Origin: Pseudomonas sp. GM80
GTDB taxonomy: Bacteria > Pseudomonadota > Gammaproteobacteria > Pseudomonadales > Pseudomonadaceae
Length of the DNA stretch: 34,006 bases
Assembly (NCBI RefSeq): GCF_000282515.1
Contig: NZ_AKJD01000017.1
Location: 1 to 34,006, forward strand
Reading direction: 5' to 3'
The notes under the pieces are model-generated. The model was given only the letters and a program-made list of their open reading frames with translations. It had not been told where the DNA came from and searched no databases. Of the stretch, positions 1-8,425 are shown in pieces. The position numbers were made by a program, and so were the translations under genes. The first letter of the stretch is position 1. Each line of letters starts with the position of its first letter.

Positions 1-1920
1 GGCGGGCGCTGCCGCCAGTTTCTCCGGCAACCCCGGCATAACGGGCGCGGCACTCATGGGCACCATCGGTGCGCCACCGACCATGATCGGCACGCTGCTG
101 AAAATCCCCCCAGGGCCGATGTTGATCCACTGCCCACCGGCCTGAATGGTTGCGCTCGCACCACCATCGATGACCACTTGCTGGCCAGCGCTGACATGAA
201 ATTGCCCGCTGGCACTGAGCGCCTGACTGCTGACACGAATATGCCGGTCGCCGGTCACGCTCAGGTGATCGTCCTGCCGCACTGCGGTTTGCCGCTGGCC
301 GTGGGTGATGCGTTGTTCATCGGCCTTCAATTCATGCCGCGCGGTGCCGGTGACGACAATGCTGCGCTGGTTATCGACCTGCACCTGTTGATCGTGCAAC
401 ACGTGCTGCGTCCAGTTGCGCTGGGCGCGCAGGTAGATTTCTTCGGCGCCTTTGCGATCCTCGATGCGCAGTTCGTTGTAACCGCCGCCGCCAGGGCTGC
501 TTTGGCTGCGGAAGATACTGCGAGTCTTGTCGGCCGGAAGATCGAGCGGCACCGGCGTCGCGGCGTTGGGCAGACAGCCCATCACCAGCGGTTTGTCGGC
601 ATCGGCGTCGATGAAGCCGACCAGTACTTCCATGCCGACCCGTGGAATCAGCACGCTGCCATAACGATCATGGGCCCAGCCGGTGGCAACGCGCAGCCAG
701 CAACTGGAATGCTCGTTCAGCTCGCCATCACGATCCCAGGCCAATTGCACTTTGACCCGGCCATACTCATCACAGTGGATCTCGGTGTCTTTCGGGCCGG
801 TGACAACCGCCGGTTGATAACCGAGCATTCGCGGTTTTTCCGGGCCCAGCGGCGGGCGAAAGAACACTGCCCACGGCGTGGCGAGAAAGGTATTACGGTA
901 CCCCTGGAATTCTTCCCCATCACTGGTGACCGATTCCTCCAGCACTTGCGGCTGACGGCCATGGTGCTCGACGGCGGTGAGTAGCCACAGATCATTCCAG
1001 TCGTGGCGCGGATGGTCAGTGAGCTGTAGGAAATGTCCGCACACCAGCGAGGATTCGTCGCTGATGCCTTCGGCCTGACGGTAATCGGCAACGTGCCTTT
1101 CGAGTGCGCGCTGGGCGAGGTGCTTGCCGGTTTCACGGTCGTTGAATTGGCCGGGAAAGTGGTAATCCTCCAGTACCGGGCGTTGCTCGCCGTCAACGCG
1201 ACTTTCCAGTTGCAGGCGCGGCTTGATGAAGTTGTAGTCGCGCCGCGTGACCACGCTGCTGCGGGTTTCCACGCGCACGTTGAAACGCTTGATCGCCGGG
1301 GCGCCACCGGCCATGCCGCTGCCGGGCAGATACAGCGTCGGCTCGGCGAGTCGCGGAAACACGGTCTGGTCATCGCCGAACACCAACAAGTGGCCTTCCG
1401 GGCTGTGCTGAAAGTGGTAATGAATGCCGACTTCAGCGCACAAGCGCTGGATGAACGCCAGATCACTCTCGGCGTACTGCACACAATAATCACGCGGCGG
1501 GTAGTCGCTGCCGAGTTGGAACTGGAAGGCATCGCGCAGGATCGCGTGATCCTTGAGGATCCGCTCAATGATTTGCGGAACGCTGAGGTGCTGAAAAATA
1601 CGCTGATTGATCCGATGCCCAAGGTACGTCAGACGCGGTACCAGGCTCACGTGATAACGCGTCAGACGTTTCCCGGAATCGCCCTGCCCGACCTGATAAA
1701 TCTGACCGTGGACGCCGGAACCGTCGGCATCAAAACTCAGAAACGCCTGACAGTGCAGCAGGCTTTCAAGGTCCAGATCGGGTCGCTCACTGACCAGCTC
1801 CAGCTCGAAACGAAAGGGTTGGCTGATGGCTTCCTTACCCGTGAACTCAAGGACCTTGAGGTCATGTTGGGCGCCTTCGAGGGTCAACGTGAAGCGCGGT
1901 TGATTGGCAGGCGCGAACAT
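1..1920 (-). CDS. vgrG: Type VI secretion system tip protein VgrG (partial, C-terminus beyond window)
   Basis: VgrG trimers form the puncturing spike of the type VI secretion system and carry effectors. Reading the minus strand from ATG at 1920 gives an open frame of 640 codons to the window edge with no stop. The start reads MFAPANQPRFTLTLEGAQ, a typical VgrG beginning. Residues about 1-360 resemble the gp27-like hub. At about residues 380-440 comes the gp5-like OB-fold signature (EIHCDEYGRVKVQLAWDRDG, then a GSVLIPRVGMEVLVGF stretch). After it are the RSQSSPGGGGYNELRIED stretch and a DUF2345-like beta-helix region ending in a Gly/Pro/Met-rich segment. An AGAG lies about 10 nt before the start as a weak ribosome site. 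No other type VI gene is visible, so this may be an orphan vgrG with its effector to the left. Family assignment is secure; any effector extension cannot be judged because the end is missing. Confidence 0.95.
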   Translation of the reverse strand, partial: MFAPANQPRFTLTLEGAQHDLKVLEFTGKEAISQPFRFELELVSERPDLDLESLLHCQAFLSFDADGSGVHGQIYQVGQGDSGKRLTRYHVSLVPRLTYLGHRINQRIFQHLSVPQIIERILKDHAILRDAFQFQLGSDYPPRDYCVQYAESDLAFIQRLCAEVGIHYHFQHSPEGHLLVFGDDQTVFPRLAEPTLYLPGSGMAGGAPAIKRFNVRVETRSSVVTRRDYNFIKPRLQLESRVDGEQRPVLEDYHFPGQFNDRETGKHLAQRALERHVADYRQAEGISDESSLVCGHFLQLTDHPRHDWNDLWLLTAVEHHGRQPQVLEESVTSDGEEFQGYRNTFLATPWAVFFRPPLGPEKPRMLGYQPAVVTGPKDTEIHCDEYGRVKVQLAWDRDGELNEHSSCWLRVATGWAHDRYGSVLIPRVGMEVLVGFIDADADKPLVMGCLPNAATPVPLDLPADKTRSIFRSQSSPGGGGYNELRIEDRKGAEEIYLRAQRNWTQHVLHDQQVQVDNQRSIVVTGTARHELKADEQRITHGQRQTAVRQDDHLSVTGDRHIRVSSQALSASGQFHVSAGQQVVIDGGASATIQAGGQWINIGPGGIFSSVPIMVGGAPMVPMSAAPVMPGLPEKLAAAPA

Positions 1921-2084
1921 CCGATGTTTCTCTGCAGAGTGAGGGCGGGCGATTCTGCATGAGGGGCAAGGGGTATTGAGTGGGTGATGGGGAAATCAGA
2001 TTTGCCCTACTTCCATTTACGAAAGCCCCTGCAAAAACCGGCGCCTTCGACTACAGACAAATCCCCCAACTTCACCACCAAACC

Positions 2085-2176
2085 CTGTGGGAGCTGGCTT
2101 GCCAGCGATGGTGGTGTGTAAGTCACCCAATGTGTTGGATGTGTCGACCTCATCGCTGGCAAGCCAGCTCCCACAG
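2085..2176. repeat. REP inverted pair, family A
   Basis: Two 26-base arms (2085-2110 and 2151-2176) are perfect reverse complements. Each holds the core GAGCTGGCTTGCCAGC, itself a small palindrome. About 40 bases of unrelated sequence separate them. This is the Pseudomonas REP doublet arrangement. The same arm recurs at 8216-8307. It sits between the vgrG start and the putP terminator. The rest of the 1921-2272 gap shows no gene. Confidence 0.9.
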
Positions 2177-2210
2177 GTTTCTCCAGTGTCCGCAAGAAAT
2201 TGCAGGCAAT

Positions 2211-2250
2211 AAAAAACGGCCCGTCTCCTGTAGGAAACGGGCCGTTTTCG
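2211..2250. terminator. Bidirectional intrinsic terminator after putP
   Basis: A perfect 12-bp stem (2213-2224 with 2237-2248) has a GC core flanked by A's on the left and T's on the right, so each strand reads as a hairpin followed by a T run. A further TCCT/AGGA pairing lies in the loop. It begins about 23 bases past the putP stop on the minus strand. Confidence 0.88.
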
Positions 2251-2272
2251 GGTGAGCGTCAGCTCAGAACAA

Positions 2273-3757
2273 TTACTTGTTCAGGTGGAAATCTTTTTCC
2301 GCCGCTTCGAAGCGCTGCACCATGCCAGTGGTCGGCGAGCCGAGCTTGCTGACGATGAAGATGGCCAGGCTGGCGAAGATGAAGCCCGGGATGATTTCGT
2401 ACAGACCCATCACCTCGAAATGCTTCCACACCACAACAGTGATTGCGCCGACCAGGATACCGGCCAGTGCACCGTCGCGGGTCATGCCTTTCCAGATTAC
2501 CGAGATCAGCACCACCGGACCGAACGCGGCACCGAAACCAGCCCAGGCGTAGGACACCAGGCCCAGTACGCGGTTTTCCGGGTTGGCCGCCAAGGCGATG
2601 GCGATCAGGGCAACCAACAGCACCATGGCGCGGCCGACCCAGACCAGCTCCAGTTGCGAAGCGGATTTACGCAGGAAGGTTTTGTAGAAGTCTTCGGTCA
2701 GGGCGCTCGAGCACACCAGCAACTGGCAGCTCAGGGTGCTCATCACAGCGGCCAGAATCGCCGACAGCAACACACCGGCAATCCATGGGTTGAAGAGGAT
2801 TTTCGCCAGTTCGATGAACACACGCTCGTGGTTCTCGGTGACGGGACCGGCCACTTCCGGGTGCGCCGAGAAGTACGCGATACCGAAGAAGCCCACCGCC
2901 ACGGTGCCGCCCAGGCACAGGATCATCCAGGTCATGGAGATGCGACGCGCCTTGGCGATCGATTTCACCGAATCCGCCGCCATGAAACGCGCGAGGATGT
3001 GCGGCTGACCGAAGTAGCCCAGACCCCAGCCCATCAGCGAGATGATGCCGATGAAGGTGGTGCCTTTAAGCATGTCGAAGTTGCTTGGGTCCTGTGCTTC
3101 GATCGCCAGGAACGTGGTGTCGACGCCACCGGTGGCCAGCAGCACGATGATCGGCGTGAGGATCAGCGCGAAAATCATCAGCGTGGCTTGTACGGTGTCA
3201 GTCCAGCTTACCGCGAGGAAACCGCCGACGAAGGTGTAGGCAATTGTCGCTGCAGCACCGGCCCACAGCGCGGTCTCGTAGGACATGCCGAAGGTGCTTT
3301 CGAACAGACGGGCGCCAGCGACGATGCCGGATGCGCAGTAAATGGTGAAGAACACCAGAATCACGATGGCCGAAATAATGCGCAGCAAGCCGCTTTTATC
3401 TTCGAAACGGCTGGAAAAGTAGTCCGGCAGGGTCAGGGCATCACCGTTGTGCTCGGTCTGCACGCGCAGACGGCCGGCGACGAACAACCAGTTCAGGTAG
3501 GCACCGACGATCAGGCCGATGGCGATCCAGCTTTCGGACAGACCGGACATGTAGATGGCGCCCGGCAGGCCCATCAGCAACCAGCCGCTCATGTCGGAAG
3601 CACCGGCAGACAGTGCAGTAACAACGCTGCCCAGGCTACGGCCGCCAAGAATATAGTCAGAAAGGTTGTTGGTGGAGCGATAGGCCATGAAGCCGATCAG
3701 CACCATTGCTGCGATGTAGATCACGAACGTGATCAGTGTTGGATTGCTTACGCTCAT
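2273..3757 (-). CDS. putP: Sodium/proline symporter PutP
   Basis: This inner-membrane transporter imports proline with Na+ and feeds PutA, encoded divergently next door. The 494-residue product (E. coli PutP is about 500) is a chain of hydrophobic helices of the solute:sodium symporter family. The segment SLGSVVTALSAGASDMSGW places Asp55 where the E. coli protein has its essential Na+-binding Asp. The GLGYFGQPHILARFMA stretch is also typical of the family. The start at 3757 (MSVSNPTLITFVIYI) has an AGGG ribosome site about 8 nt upstream. The gene ends in TAA at 2273, followed by a strong terminator. Transcription should start in the shared putP-putA control region, where PutA-type operators overlap its -35 box. 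Identity is secure. Confidence 0.97.
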   Translation of the reverse strand: MSVSNPTLITFVIYIAAMVLIGFMAYRSTNNLSDYILGGRSLGSVVTALSAGASDMSGWLLMGLPGAIYMSGLSESWIAIGLIVGAYLNWLFVAGRLRVQTEHNGDALTLPDYFSSRFEDKSGLLRIISAIVILVFFTIYCASGIVAGARLFESTFGMSYETALWAGAAATIAYTFVGGFLAVSWTDTVQATLMIFALILTPIIVLLATGGVDTTFLAIEAQDPSNFDMLKGTTFIGIISLMGWGLGYFGQPHILARFMAADSVKSIAKARRISMTWMILCLGGTVAVGFFGIAYFSAHPEVAGPVTENHERVFIELAKILFNPWIAGVLLSAILAAVMSTLSCQLLVCSSALTEDFYKTFLRKSASQLELVWVGRAMVLLVALIAIALAANPENRVLGLVSYAWAGFGAAFGPVVLISVIWKGMTRDGALAGILVGAITVVVWKHFEVMGLYEIIPGFIFASLAIFIVSKLGSPTTGMVQRFEAAEKDFHLNK

Positions 3758-3902
3758 TAGTTACGCCCTGGCTTTGTTTTTATGTAGCAGCGGTGATCAA
3801 CCGCACGCAAACGACGACGTTTGGCAGACGATTTCAGATCCCGCGCATTTAGGACTGATGTTTCCCCAGGAAAGCCACCAGCCGATGCACCGGTTTATAC
3901 CG

Positions 3903-3974
3903 GTTGCACCTTGGGCGCGAATGCTATGCAACAAAGTAAAAAAGGTGCAACCAGTTTCGTGAGAATTAGTTGCA
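3903..3974. promoter_or_regulatory. PutA operator cluster on the putP side (four GTTGCA hexamers)
   Basis: Four exact GTTGCA hexamers occur: 3903-3908 and 3969-3974 on the plus strand, and 3927-3932 and 3946-3951 on the minus strand. GTTGCA is the established core bound by the ribbon-helix-helix domain of trifunctional PutA. Alternating orientation and roughly 20-base spacing suggest cooperative binding over the putP promoter. PutA bound here should repress putP until proline draws PutA to the membrane. Binding itself is inferred. Confidence 0.8.
3921..3950 (-). promoter_or_regulatory. Candidate putP sigma-70 promoter
   Basis: On the minus strand, TTGCAC (3945-3950) and TAGCAT (3921-3926) are separated by 18 bases. 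The -35 box shares bases with the operator at 3946-3951, and another operator (3927-3932) fills the spacer beside the -10. The predicted leader to the putP ATG is about 155 nt. The -10 is only a fair match. Confidence 0.5.
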
Positions 3975-4125
3975 CCTAGTCGGATATACCGAGAAATAAG
4001 CGGTTTTTGCTCCCTTTTAGCGCAGTCCGAGCGCTTTGCTAGAAGCAAAAGCACCAAGCAAGTGCGGCACTTCAGTACCAGAAAATAATTCCTGACGAAG
4101 CGTTTATTTTTCCGACAAAAAAAGG

Positions 4126-4141
4126 GTTGCACCCGGTTGCA
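4126..4141. promoter_or_regulatory. PutA operator pair on the putA side (two tandem GTTGCA hexamers)
   Basis: GTTGCA occurs at 4126-4131 and again at 4136-4141, 10 bases start to start, so both lie on the same face of the helix. The second overlaps the putA -35 candidate. This fits autorepression of putA by its own product. Confidence 0.8.
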
Positions 4142-4165
4142 CCTCTTTCAGCGCGCGGCTAATCT
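4137..4165 (+). promoter_or_regulatory. Candidate putA sigma-70 promoter
   Basis: TTGCAC (4137-4142) and TAATCT (4160-4165) are spaced by 17 bases. This predicts a start near 4172 and a 5' leader of about 42 nt before the ATG at 4214. The -35 lies within the second GTTGCA operator, giving a direct route to repression. The rest of the 456-base gap between putP and putA shows no gene. Confidence 0.55.
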
Positions 4166-4213
4166 TGCGGCCAGCTGATGCCACGCAACTGTGGCAACCA
4201 TGAGGATAAAAAT

Positions 4214-7200
4214 ATGGCTACCACCACCCTTGGGGTCAAACTCGATGACCCGACACGCGAGCGCCTGAAGGCGGCCGCGACCTCGATTGATCGCACACCG
4301 CACTGGCTGATCAAGCAGGCAATTTTCAATTACCTGGAGAAACTCGAGGGTGGTGCAACCCTGACCGAGCTGAACGGTTTGACCGCCAAGGACGCCGATG
4401 AGGCAGGCGAAGTCCACACCGATCACGCCCACCAATGCTTCCTCGAATTTGCCGAGAGCATCCTGCCGCAGTCCGTTCTGCGCGCTTCGATCACCGCTGC
4501 TTACCGTCGCCCCGAGCCGGAAGTGGTGCCGATGCTGATCGAACAGGCCCGCCTGCCGGTCGCCATGGCTGAAGCTACCAACAAGCTTGCTGCCTCCATC
4601 GCGGAAAAACTGCGTAACCAGAAAAGTGCCGGCGGTCGTGCAGGCATTGTTCAGGGTCTGCTGCAGGAATTTTCCTTGTCGTCCCAGGAAGGCGTGGCAC
4701 TGATGTGCCTGGCCGAAGCGCTGCTGCGTATCCCGGACAAGGGCACTCGCGATGCGCTGATCCGCGACAAGATCAGCACCGGTAACTGGCATCCGCACTT
4801 GGGCAACAGCCCGTCGCTGTTCGTCAACGCCGCCACCTGGGGCCTGCTGCTGACCGGCAAACTGGTCTCGACGCACAACGAAGCCGGCCTGACCTCGTCG
4901 CTGAGCCGCATCATCGGCAAGAGCGGCGAGCCGATGATCCGCAAGGGCGTCGACATGGCCATGCGCCTGATGGGCGAGCAGTTCGTCACCGGCGAAACCA
5001 TCGCCGAAGCGCTGGCCAATGCGAGCAAGTTCGAAGCCAAGGGCTTCCGTTATTCCTACGACATGCTCGGTGAAGCGGCGCTGACCGAACACGACGCGCA
5101 GAAGTACCTGGCGTCGTACGAACAAGCCATTCACTCGATCGGCAAAGCCTCCCACGGTCGTGGGATTTATGAAGGCCCGGGCATCTCCATCAAGCTGTCG
5201 GCACTGCACCCGCGTTACAGCCGTGCGCAGTACGAACGTGTGATGGACGAGTTGTACCCGCGACTGCTGTCGCTGACCCTGCTTGCCAAGCAATACGATA
5301 TCGGCCTGAACATCGACGCCGAAGAAGCCGACCGCCTCGAACTGTCGCTGGATCTGCTTGAGCGCCTCTGCTTCGAGCCGCAACTGACCGGCTGGAACGG
5401 CATCGGTTTCGTCATCCAGGCTTACCAGAAGCGTTGCCCGTACGTGATCGACTACGTGATCGATCTGGCCCGTCGCAGCCGTCATCGCCTGATGATCCGT
5501 CTGGTGAAAGGCGCGTACTGGGACAGCGAAATCAAGCGCGCCCAGGTCGAAGGCCTGGAAGGCTATCCGGTGTACACCCGCAAGGTGTACACCGACGTTT
5601 CCTACATCGCTTGCGCACGCAAACTGCTGTCGGTACCGGAAGTCATTTACCCGCAGTTCGCCACGCACAACGCCCACACCCTGTCGGCCATTTACCACAT
5701 TGCCGGTCAGAACTATTACCCCGGCCAGTACGAATTCCAGTGCCTGCACGGCATGGGCGAACCGCTTTACGAACAAGTTGTAGGCAAAGTTTCCGAAGGC
5801 AAGCTGAACCGTCCGTGCCGCGTGTACGCGCCGGTCGGTACTCACGAGACCCTGCTCGCCTACCTCGTACGTCGCTTGCTGGAAAACGGCGCGAACACTT
5901 CGTTCGTCAACCGTATTGCCGATCAGTCGATTTCGATTCAGGAGCTGGTGGCCGATCCAGTGGCGCAGATCGAGCAGATGGCGACCGTGGAAGGTGGTTT
6001 CGGCCTGCCGCACCCGCGCATTCCGCTGCCGCGTGACCTGTACGGTGCCGAACGTGCCAACTCCAGCGGCATCGACATGGCCAACGAACATCGTCTGGCT
6101 TCGCTGTCCTGCGCCTTGCTCGCCACTGCCCACACCGACTGGAAAGCTGCGCCGATGCTCGGTTGCGCTTCCAGCACTGAAACCCCGGCAGCCGTGCTGA
6201 ACCCGGCGGATCACCGTGATGTGGTCGGTCATGTTCAGGAAGCCACTGTCGAAGACGTCGACAACGCCATTCAATGCGCGCTGAACGCAGCACCGATCTG
6301 GCAGGCCACCCCGCCCGCCGAGCGTGCAGCGATTCTGGAACGTGCCGCTGACTTGATGGAAGGCGAGATCCAGCCACTGATGGGCCTGCTGGCTCGCGAA
6401 GCCGGCAAGACCTTCGCCAACGCCATCGCCGAAGTCCGCGAAGCCGTCGATTTCCTGCGTTACTACGCGGTGCAGGCGCGCAACGATTTCAGCAACGACG
6501 CCCACCGTCCATTGGGCCCAGTCGTATGCATCAGCCCGTGGAACTTCCCACTGGCAATCTTCAGCGGCCAAGTCGCTGCGGCATTGGCTGCCGGTAACCC
6601 GGTATTGGCCAAGCCTGCCGAGCAAACTCCGCTGGTGGCCGCGCAAGCCGTGCGTTTGCTGCTCGAAGCTGGCATCCCGGAAGGCGTGCTGCAACTGCTG
6701 CCGGGTCGCGGTGAAACCGTCGGCGCCGGTCTGGTTGGCGATGAGCGCGTCAAAGGCGTGATGTTCACCGGTTCCACCGAAGTCGCGCGTCTGCTGCAAC
6801 GCAACATCGCTGGACGTCTCGATAGCCAGGGCCGCCCGATTCCGCTGATCGCCGAAACCGGTGGCCAGAACGCGATGATCGTCGACTCCTCGGCACTGAC
6901 CGAACAAGTTGTGATCGACGTGGTGTCCTCGGCCTTCGACAGCGCCGGTCAGCGTTGCTCGGCGCTGCGGGTACTGTGCTTGCAGGAAGATTCCGCGGAT
7001 CGTGTCATCGAAATGCTCAAAGGTGCCATGGCGGAAAGCCGTCTCGGCAACCCGGAGCGCCTGTCCGTGGACATCGGCCCGGTGATCGACGCCGAAGCCA
7101 AGGCAGGCATCGACAAGCACATCCAGGGCATGCGCGATAAAGGTCGCAATGTTTACCAGGTAGCGATCGCCGACACCGAAGAGGTCAAACGCGGCACCTT

Positions 7201-8167
7201 CGTCATGCCGACCCTGATCGAACTGGAAAGCTTCGACGAGCTGCAACGCGAGATCTTCGGTCCGGTGCTACACGTGGTGCGCTACAAGCGCAAAGAGATC
7301 GATCAACTGATCGGCCAGATCAACGCGTCCGGTTATGGCCTGACCTTGGGCGTACACACGCGCATCGACGAGACCATCGCCAAGGTGATCGACAACGTCA
7401 ATGCCGGTAACGTCTACGTCAACCGCAACATCGTTGGCGCTGTGGTCGGCGTGCAGCCATTCGGCGGCGAAGGTTTGTCCGGTACTGGCCCGAAAGCCGG
7501 TGGCCCGCTGTACCTGTACCGTTTGCTGGCGACACGTCCTACCGACGCCATCGAACAATCCTTCGCTCGCGGTGATGCTGTTGTCGCCCCGGACGTTCGT
7601 TTGCGCGACGCCATGAGCAAACCGCTGAACGCCCTGAAAGCTTGGGCTGAAAGCAGCAAGTACGCCGACTTGAGCACGCTGTGCGTGCAGTACGCGGCGC
7701 AATCGCAGAGCGGCATCACCCGCGTACTGGCCGGCCCGACCGGTGAGAAAAACAGCTACGCGATTCTGCCGCGTGAGCACGTGCTGTGCTTGGCCGAGGT
7801 TGAAGGCGATCTGCTGACGCAACTGGCAGCAGTGCTGGCCGTAGGCGGTTCGGCGGTATGGCCGGAGTCCGACATCAGCAAGGCGTTGTTCGCACGCCTG
7901 CCGAAGGACATTCAGGCGCGGATCAAGCTGGTTGCTGACTGGAACAAGGATGAGGTGGTGTTCGATGCGGTTCTGCATCACGGCCATTCCGACCAGTTGC
8001 GCGGCGTTTGCCAGCAGATTGCCAAGCGTGCCGGCGCGATCGTTGGGGTTCAGGGCTTGTCCCAGGGCGAGACCAACATTGCGCTGGAGCGTCTGGTGAT
8101 CGAGCGGGCGTTGAGCGTTAACACTGCGGCAGCGGGTGGTAATGCCAGCCTGATGACTATCGGCTAA
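4214..8167 (+). CDS. putA: Trifunctional proline dehydrogenase / P5C dehydrogenase / repressor PutA
   Basis: PutA oxidises proline to P5C (FAD) and then to glutamate (NAD+), and represses put genes when proline is scarce. The start at 4214 (MATTTLGVKLDDPTRERLK) is chosen because TGAGGA lies 7 nt upstream and it matches the ribbon-helix-helix N-terminus; an in-frame ATG at 4178 lacks this. Length is 1317 residues, normal for the long PutA class. Residues 1-50 are the DNA-binding domain. The proline dehydrogenase barrel spans roughly 250-570 (RLVKGAYWDSEIKRAQ, PQFATHNAHT, FQCLHGMGEPLYE, RRLLENGANTSF). The aldehyde dehydrogenase domain spans roughly 640-1110, with SPWNFPLAIF, catalytic Glu881 (AETGGQN) and Cys915 (GQRCSALR). 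A C-terminal capping domain follows. It is divergent from putP and presumably autoregulated through the GTTGCA sites upstream. Confidence 0.98.
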   Translation: MATTTLGVKLDDPTRERLKAAATSIDRTPHWLIKQAIFNYLEKLEGGATLTELNGLTAKDADEAGEVHTDHAHQCFLEFAESILPQSVLRASITAAYRRPEPEVVPMLIEQARLPVAMAEATNKLAASIAEKLRNQKSAGGRAGIVQGLLQEFSLSSQEGVALMCLAEALLRIPDKGTRDALIRDKISTGNWHPHLGNSPSLFVNAATWGLLLTGKLVSTHNEAGLTSSLSRIIGKSGEPMIRKGVDMAMRLMGEQFVTGETIAEALANASKFEAKGFRYSYDMLGEAALTEHDAQKYLASYEQAIHSIGKASHGRGIYEGPGISIKLSALHPRYSRAQYERVMDELYPRLLSLTLLAKQYDIGLNIDAEEADRLELSLDLLERLCFEPQLTGWNGIGFVIQAYQKRCPYVIDYVIDLARRSRHRLMIRLVKGAYWDSEIKRAQVEGLEGYPVYTRKVYTDVSYIACARKLLSVPEVIYPQFATHNAHTLSAIYHIAGQNYYPGQYEFQCLHGMGEPLYEQVVGKVSEGKLNRPCRVYAPVGTHETLLAYLVRRLLENGANTSFVNRIADQSISIQELVADPVAQIEQMATVEGGFGLPHPRIPLPRDLYGAERANSSGIDMANEHRLASLSCALLATAHTDWKAAPMLGCASSTETPAAVLNPADHRDVVGHVQEATVEDVDNAIQCALNAAPIWQATPPAERAAILERAADLMEGEIQPLMGLLAREAGKTFANAIAEVREAVDFLRYYAVQARNDFSNDAHRPLGPVVCISPWNFPLAIFSGQVAAALAAGNPVLAKPAEQTPLVAAQAVRLLLEAGIPEGVLQLLPGRGETVGAGLVGDERVKGVMFTGSTEVARLLQRNIAGRLDSQGRPIPLIAETGGQNAMIVDSSALTEQVVIDVVSSAFDSAGQRCSALRVLCLQEDSADRVIEMLKGAMAESRLGNPERLSVDIGPVIDAEAKAGIDKHIQGMRDKGRNVYQVAIADTEEVKRGTFVMPTLIELESFDELQREIFGPVLHVVRYKRKEIDQLIGQINASGYGLTLGVHTRIDETIAKVIDNVNAGNVYVNRNIVGAVVGVQPFGGEGLSGTGPKAGGPLYLYRLLATRPTDAIEQSFARGDAVVAPDVRLRDAMSKPLNALKAWAESSKYADLSTLCVQYAAQSQSGITRVLAGPTGEKNSYAILPREHVLCLAEVEGDLLTQLAAVLAVGGSAVWPESDISKALFARLPKDIQARIKLVADWNKDEVVFDAVLHHGHSDQLRGVCQQIAKRAGAIVGVQGLSQGETNIALERLVIERALSVNTAAAGGNASLMTIG

Positions 8168-8176
8168 TACCGAAAA

Positions 8177-8202
8177 GCCGGGCACCTGCATCGGTGCCCG
8201 GC
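8177..8202. terminator. GC-rich hairpin after putA
   Basis: A perfect 10-bp stem (8177-8186 with 8193-8202) with a 6-base loop starts 9 bases after the putA stop. On the plus strand it is followed by ATAGCAATAAT rather than a T run. On the minus strand four T's follow. It may end or protect the putA transcript, but it is not a textbook rho-independent terminator for the plus strand. Confidence 0.55.
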
Positions 8203-8215
8203 ATAGCAATAATCC

Positions 8216-8307
8216 CTGTGGGAGCTGGCTTGCCAGCGATAGCGATGTGTCAGTCACCGTTAATGTTGACTGAACTGCCGCCATCGCTGGCAAGCCAGCT
8301 CCCACAG
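8216..8307. repeat. REP inverted pair, family A (second copy)
   Basis: Arms at 8216-8240 and 8283-8307 are perfect reverse complements and carry the same core as the pair at 2085-2176. The loop sequence differs between copies, so only the arms are conserved. The pair lies between putA and the acyl-CoA dehydrogenase gene. Confidence 0.9.
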
Positions 8308-8425
8308 TGTTTTGGGGTGTTTGTTAAGTCGGCGCGCGGCTCCAACATCACGCCCATCAATCATCCTGTTCAGCCTTTATCAGCAAGCCTAGACTCGGCC
8401 CAACCCCAATTTCAGGTAGGCCGCC

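Noticed and set aside
178..1962. Two plus-strand frames (178-984 and 1033-1962) opposite vgrG
   Set aside because: The minus-strand reading is a continuous VgrG with gp5-type signatures; the plus frames are its shadow.
2252..3760. A 502-codon plus-strand frame opposite putP
   Set aside because: It is antisense to an unmistakable transporter; the product is a low-complexity His/Gln/Asp-rich sequence.
4148..7246. A 1032-codon open frame on the minus strand opposite putA
   Set aside because: It lies wholly antisense to putA, whose motifs and length are certain. Its translation has no family motifs and the composition expected from reading GC-rich codons backwards.
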